Below, one piece after another: positions 59,504 to 64,000 of a stretch of 64,000 bases of DNA. Below the pieces are notes generated by a model. That model did no database searches. It saw only the letters and a program-made list of their open reading frames with translations, and was not told the origin of the DNA. The DNA comes from an uncultured Steroidobacter sp. (lineage in GTDB: Bacteria > Pseudomonadota > Gammaproteobacteria > Steroidobacterales > Steroidobacteraceae). Location: NCBI GenBank assembly GCA_937864115.1, contig CALMII010000037.1:62001-126000 (forward strand), read 5' to 3'. The position numbers and the translations under genes were made by a program. Numbering within the stretch: position 1 is the first letter of the stretch; every line of letters begins with the position of its first letter.

Positions 59504-59842
59504 CTCAGCCTCCTCCAACCGCCCTCGCGCATGACTGAACCAGCTCAGCTGATGGCGAAGTTCCTGCTGGCTGAGACTGAAAATGCGGACGATCCGGTGT
59601 TCTAAATGTTCCGCCCCATACGAAGCCTACCTGGGACATCGCGGCGCGAATGGTTGGCCTGCTCGCACCTCGGTCAACGCTTCGCTGCTCGCCTCGCGAC
59701 GTACAGCGCATGACTTGAGGCCGGTGTGGATCGCTACTCCTTCACCGCAAGAGACTTTCACTCTCTACTCCTTGCCGGTTTTACCGGCGCACAACCTTTG
59801 ACCCGGCACCGGCGGAGCTACTGAGCCACTAGCCACTCGTAG
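59504..59842. other. Gene-free stretch
   Basis: About 340 bp between the lipoprotein start and the end of the next gene. No reading frame, repeat or RNA gene that I can support. It should hold the promoter of the lipoprotein gene. Confidence 0.45.
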
Positions 59843-60415
59843 TTAGTTGGGCGCTTCTGATGATTCACACGAACTCGGACGTTCCGGTGGCGGTGGCAAC
59901 GCCGGCTTAGGATCTCTAAACATCGGATCTGCATTCTTCTTCTCCGTCCAAACGGTTGTGTCTTGAATCCACTTTCGATATCTAGCGCGCCACTCGAGCA
60001 TATCCTGGTTTAGCTTTGGATCGTCAGGACAGTAATTAACATCAACCTGAATACCTTGATACTCAGCTACGCGCAGTCCAAACGTAGACCCTGTCGCCAC
60101 AGTAATTGCCAGCTTCGCTGGAGATACCCATCTAATGTGAGGTCGGTCCGCCGGGTCTGACGGTAAATCCATCCCAAGTACCACTTTTCGAAGGTTCGCG
60201 TCGCGACGATGAAAAATCTCCACAATAGCCGATGCTGAGGATGACAGCCCTAAATCACACACCACTCGAAATGAATTGGCTTTCCATGTCCTGTCCGGCG
60301 AATCTTCTGTTTGCCATATCGTTTTCTCACAGTTCGAAGGGATCGACGTCTCAGGTACCTGCGCCACCGCAAGATGTGCCACCAAAAGATACAATGCTGC
60401 GGCCTTCGCGATCAT
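59843..60415 (-). CDS. Putative periplasmic immunity protein next to RHS toxin
   Basis: 190 residues from ATG 60415 (GGAG 5 nt upstream). MIAKAAALYLLVAHLAVAQV is a signal peptide. The mature part has SNCEKTIWQTEDSPDRTWKA, FRVVCDLGLSSSASAIVEIF, IRWVSPAKLAITVATGSTFG and a Pro-rich end (PKPALPPPPERPSSC). It is encoded 59 nt after the RHS stop on the same strand, the standard place for the immunity gene of a polymorphic toxin. No named immunity family is recognised; the role is inferred from position. Confidence 0.6.
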   Translation of the reverse strand: MIAKAAALYLLVAHLAVAQVPETSIPSNCEKTIWQTEDSPDRTWKANSFRVVCDLGLSSSASAIVEIFHRRDANLRKVVLGMDLPSDPADRPHIRWVSPAKLAITVATGSTFGLRVAEYQGIQVDVNYCPDDPKLNQDMLEWRARYRKWIQDTTVWTEKKNADPMFRDPKPALPPPPERPSSCESSEAPN

Positions 60416-60474
60416 GTGTCTCCGTATCACCACTGGCGTACTGAAATACGCAGCACAACAAGCACAACAATCTA

Positions 60475-63400
60475 TTAGGAACCTGAAGGCGTACATATAG
60501 CACCGTTACCAACAAGGTTATAACCCAATTGCGTGTTTTGAACGTTTCGTAGCGGAAGAGAAGTAAAGCGAGAATCGAAGACTGTTCCTGTCGCGAATTG
60601 CGAAAACATAGACGCATAAGCGTTCTGTATCCCCAATACTTGATCTTGCGATAACCCTGCGTTGCTTGCATATATTCCAATGAACACCGTTGCCGAATCG
60701 ATAAACTGCTCGTGGAATGATCCGCCTATGCGCTGAGCATCCCACGGGCCGCCTTGTCGAAAGTTTGCAAGCGAGTTCACGCTCATAGTGCCAGATCGCA
60801 TTCCTTGGGCGCCCATACGCGCTCGGTCCGCCGCGCCAGCCGCAGAAAAGAAGTGAGGATCAAAGCCAGCAGGGCGCATCATTGGTGCGCCACTTTCACC
60901 AAGAATCAGATTGCCGGAATCATCCATAAATGGCACTGGGGTCGCATCGTTTGATAGAGGTTGTGACGATGGGCAGTTCGTCTGATTCGACGATGGCGCT
61001 GCCGCGCCAACAGGAAGAGGATAAGGAACCCCATCCCATCTCGACCGCTCCCAAGGAATCCACCATGGATTCCCATCGCACCACCAATCTCCCATCTGGC
61101 AACGCTGCCCTGGCACGACCACTTCTTCCATCAATCCACTCGGATCCACGCGATTGATCGGATCACCACCCACGTAGCCGTAGAGGTTGAGTCCGTCGCC
61201 ATACCCGATCGGATCGGTCTGCAAGAATCGTCCGAGGTTCGGTGAGTAGAAGCGCGCCTTGTAGTTGTATAGCTGTGCCTCGGCGAACCAGGTCTGGCCG
61301 GTGTACTGGAAACGTCCGAGATTCGTCGCTCCGGGAATACCATACTCGTCATACGTGTTGATCTGGACAGCATTGCCCGAAGCATCCGAGATGGCCACGA
61401 TGCTGCCGCGCTCATCAGCCTGCAAGAAGCGCCGGGCTGTCGTGCCCGAGCCCTCGTACCACACCACCGGCTCGTCCATACCGGGGCCGGGCACGTAGCG
61501 GCGCAAGATCGTACCCGAGGCGTCGGTTTCCGCTATCAGACTTGCCCCTGCATAGTAGAACCGCGTCGTGCTCGCGGCCGCATACTGGATCAGCCGGCCG
61601 GCGCCGTCGTAGCTCATCGTGGCGCTCGGGGCGCTCTTCAATTCATTGAGCTTGCTGTAAGTGTAGTTGGCGCTGCCCTGGGCGGTGAGATTGCCGCGAC
61701 CGTCATATCCCAATGCGCTGGTACCCACCGTCGTGTATTGGTTCAGACCATTGGTCACGTAAGTGTCCGTAGCGGCGGCAGCGCCCGCATACGCATAGGC
61801 GTCGTTGCTCTTGCTCAGGCTCACGATCTGCGAGGCCGGGTTGTACGCGATACTGCTGCCTGTGCCACCCATCTGGCCGATGACCTGATCGCCCGCCGTG
61901 CCGGCCAGATCGATCTGCAGTCCCTTCAGTCGGCTCACCGCGTCCCAGGCATACGAGCGCGTCGTGCCGTTGCCGTAGGTGACACCGGATCGCCGACCGA
62001 GGCTGTCATAGCTGTAGCTCGCCAACACGCCAATGCCCGAGGTCGCACCGTTCTCGCGGATCGCCATCACTTGACCGACGGCGTCATAGTCATAGATCAC
62101 GTAGTGACCATCGCCCCACGTCAGGCGAACCGGACGGCCAGCGGTATCGTATTGCCACGCCACCGATCCGTACGGTTGCGTTTCGCTAGTGCGGCGACCG
62201 AGCGCGTCGTAGCCGTAGCCAATGTTCACGCCGTCTGATGCTCGATTCACCGAGGTCTGCAAGCCCACCAGGTTGTAGCCAAACGTCACCGAAGCCTCAC
62301 CCGAAGGCGTTCGCGAGGTGAGTCGGTTGAGCTTGTCGTAACCTAAAGCCACCGTCGTGCCATCTCGCAACCGGATGACGGAGATGTTGGTGTTGTCGCT
62401 CGCACCGTCACCATAGCTGAGCTGTTCGTAGTCGCTCGTAGAACTCGAATCGGCACCCTTCGTAGAAACCGGGTAGCTCGTTCTCCAAAGCCGGTCGTGG
62501 CCATCATATGTGTAGCTGGTGCGGTTGACGTTGGCATCGACGACGTGAGCCACTTTGCCATTTGAGGTGTACCCCATGCGCTGCGTGAGGACATCTGCGG
62601 TACCAAACGCCGACTGCACCTGGGTGCGCTGGTTGGCGACGTCATAGGTGTATTTCACGATCCGGTCCTTGCCATAACTGCCCTCCGCACCCAAAGCGCA
62701 GGCGCTTGGGGGAAGCGAGCTGTAGGCACTTGGATTCATTCGCTGAGCAGCACAATCGAGCCGGCCGCGCGCATCGTAGCTGTATTGAGTCAGCGCATAG
62801 ACCGTCGCGCCCGCCAATGTACGTTCGTTGAGCGCGCGCCCAGCATCGTCGTAGGTGACGATGGACTGCGCGGCTGCAGAAAACGCGCCCCATGCCGCAT
62901 CGCTCTGGCCCACGGTCGTACCCTGCTCCACTGCCGCGACACGCCCTTTGTCATCGTAGGTCAGGCGCTTCGCGGGGTTCGGTCTCGCTCCGCCGGCATC
63001 CGGGTCCGGTCCGATGCTGCCGACCGGACGACGCAACGCATCATAACGATGGATGGTGGTGTCGCCACTGCCGGCGAGCGGGCCATCGATGGACACGAGG
63101 TTACCAATCCGATCGAAGCCGAAGGTCGTCGTCGCGCCGACAGAAGAGTCGCCCGCTCTCATCGTTTGCGAGGCCGGCAGAAGGTTGCTCGGCGTGCTCG
63201 ATGATCCGGCTTGATAAGCAATGACCATGACTTGCTCGTCGGCAGTGCTGGAACACGCCGCACTCGTCATGCAAGTGCTCGTGCCCGTCAGCAACGAAAC
63301 CGGACCAGGCGCCTGAACCAGTGCGCCGCTCGCGTTCTTGCGCCAGGCGTAAAACGACGAATAGCTGTATGTCACCTGCGGATTCGGCGAAGTGGTCTGC

Positions 63401-64000
63401 GGCTTGGGCAGAATGACGCTCGTCAACTGACCGGTCGTGGCATTGTAGGTGTAGTCGGTCTGATTGCCGTTGGCGTCTCTCGTCCAGTTGGGCTGGTTGC
63501 ACTTCACCGGGTTCGAGCAAGTCGCATCGTAGTTCGCCGTCGTGACGAGGTCCGCGAGGCCGCTACCGGCTTTGGCGATCTGCCGAGTCTCGGTGACATT
63601 GCCGCGCGCATCGTAGGTGTACTTGACTTTGTTGCCCTCTGGGAAAGTCACTTGCTGCAAGCGGACGTAAGAATCGTAGGTATAGGAAGTGGTGCGATTG
63701 AGGCCGTCCTTCTCAGTCAGGATCACCTTGCCGCTGGTGCTGGCCGTGGTCACACGCACCGTGCCCACCGAATCCGTGGCAGTGCCCGTCAGCACCACCC
63801 CGGACAGCGACCAGGTGTAGCTCGTCGTGCGTCCGGGAATGGCGACGGAGGATACGCGCTGATTGCCGTCGTAACCGATCGTTACGTCATTGCTGCTGCT
63901 GCCCGGGCGTTTTACGCCGGTCAGACGTGAGGAGGTGGCATTGAAAAGGAACTGGGTCGTTCGACCCAGCGAGTCGGTGACGTTCTCTACCCGAGTGCTC
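60475..64000 (-). CDS. RHS-repeat polymorphic toxin (N-terminal part beyond window)
   Basis: At least 1175 residues; the frame is open through 64000. Dozens of YD/RHS repeats are visible (YTYDARGNVTETRQI, YGYDALGRRTSETQPYG, YDTAGRPVRLTWGDG). The RHS core end follows: GRFLQTDPIGYGDGLNLYGY, VGGDPINRVDPSGL, the boundary after which the variable toxin begins. The ~200-residue tip has DSGNLILGESGAPMMRPAGF, NSLANFRQGGPWDAQRIGGS and FHEQFIDSATVFIGIYASNA; the GGPWD segment resembles polymorphic toxin type 44 (Ntox44-like), though I am not certain. RHS proteins form a shell that holds the toxin for contact-dependent or T6SS delivery. Confidence 0.85.
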   Translation of the reverse strand, partial: STRVENVTDSLGRTTQFLFNATSSRLTGVKRPGSSSNDVTIGYDGNQRVSSVAIPGRTTSYTWSLSGVVLTGTATDSVGTVRVTTASTSGKVILTEKDGLNRTTSYTYDSYVRLQQVTFPEGNKVKYTYDARGNVTETRQIAKAGSGLADLVTTANYDATCSNPVKCNQPNWTRDANGNQTDYTYNATTGQLTSVILPKPQTTSPNPQVTYSYSSFYAWRKNASGALVQAPGPVSLLTGTSTCMTSAACSSTADEQVMVIAYQAGSSSTPSNLLPASQTMRAGDSSVGATTTFGFDRIGNLVSIDGPLAGSGDTTIHRYDALRRPVGSIGPDPDAGGARPNPAKRLTYDDKGRVAAVEQGTTVGQSDAAWGAFSAAAQSIVTYDDAGRALNERTLAGATVYALTQYSYDARGRLDCAAQRMNPSAYSSLPPSACALGAEGSYGKDRIVKYTYDVANQRTQVQSAFGTADVLTQRMGYTSNGKVAHVVDANVNRTSYTYDGHDRLWRTSYPVSTKGADSSSTSDYEQLSYGDGASDNTNISVIRLRDGTTVALGYDKLNRLTSRTPSGEASVTFGYNLVGLQTSVNRASDGVNIGYGYDALGRRTSETQPYGSVAWQYDTAGRPVRLTWGDGHYVIYDYDAVGQVMAIRENGATSGIGVLASYSYDSLGRRSGVTYGNGTTRSYAWDAVSRLKGLQIDLAGTAGDQVIGQMGGTGSSIAYNPASQIVSLSKSNDAYAYAGAAAATDTYVTNGLNQYTTVGTSALGYDGRGNLTAQGSANYTYSKLNELKSAPSATMSYDGAGRLIQYAAASTTRFYYAGASLIAETDASGTILRRYVPGPGMDEPVVWYEGSGTTARRFLQADERGSIVAISDASGNAVQINTYDEYGIPGATNLGRFQYTGQTWFAEAQLYNYKARFYSPNLGRFLQTDPIGYGDGLNLYGYVGGDPINRVDPSGLMEEVVVPGQRCQMGDWWCDGNPWWIPWERSRWDGVPYPLPVGAAAPSSNQTNCPSSQPLSNDATPVPFMDDSGNLILGESGAPMMRPAGFDPHFFSAAGAADRARMGAQGMRSGTMSVNSLANFRQGGPWDAQRIGGSFHEQFIDSATVFIGIYASNAGLSQDQVLGIQNAYASMFSQFATGTVFDSRFTSLPLRNVQNTQLGYNLVGNGAICTPSGS

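Noticed and set aside
63211..63930. 239-residue plus-strand frame inside the RHS gene
   Set aside because: Shadow of RHS repeats on the other strand.

Overview
The window is GC-rich, densely coded DNA from a proteobacterium. A gammaproteobacterium near the Xanthomonadales, Nevskiales or Steroidobacteraceae would fit, because of the DusA-type island integrase, the NERD, KlcA and DUF932 element backbone, and the LuxI-PhyH cluster. This is an inference: no rRNA or complete tRNA is present to fix the taxon.

Layout. (1) 1-1321 is chromosomal backbone: the 3' end of an M28 metallopeptidase and dusA. (2) 1370-5004 is an island edge: a tyrosine integrase diverging from the dusA start, a PrtN-like activator, a short tRNA 3'-end-like fragment, a decayed serine recombinase fused to a truncated AbiEii toxin with a frameshifted antitoxin, and a small membrane protein. 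(3) 5475-33990 is an extracellular contractile injection system (eCIS). A LuxR-type regulator faces a block of 21 tightly spaced minus-strand genes: AAA+ ATPase, DUF4255 terminator-like protein, one sheath, two tube proteins, LysM tube-cap protein, gpD hub, gpV spike, PAAR tip, gp25 wedge, two J-like baseplate proteins, a propeller-like/gpI protein, several unassigned proteins and a DUF4157 cargo protein. (4) 35213-41953 is a defence island: a short prokaryotic Argonaute with its REase-TIR-APAZ partner, upstream of a helicase-nuclease paired with a small hydrophobic protein that I do not recognise as a named system. (5) 42235-51192 is mobile-element backbone: IS1380, relaxase, MobC, DUF932, RadC, a KlcA-like anti-restriction protein, DUF6878, DUF6915 and NERD. 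Five ~145-bp palindromic elements lie 15-23 nt upstream of five of these genes. (6) 51424-55394 is a quorum-sensing cluster: LuxR, a perfect lux-box palindrome, LuxI, a PhyH dioxygenase and a REP-type transposase with a degenerate HUH motif. (7) 55549-60415 holds small secreted proteins of similar architecture, transposase remnants, and a DUF6404 gene with integron-cassette-like ends. (8) 60475-64000 is an RHS polymorphic toxin that runs off the window, followed by a candidate periplasmic immunity gene.

The strongest unexplained signals are the five structured elements with compensatory base changes, the helicase-nuclease gene pair, the propeller-like domains built into two eCIS baseplate proteins, and the secreted-protein/transposase-remnant/cassette zone.
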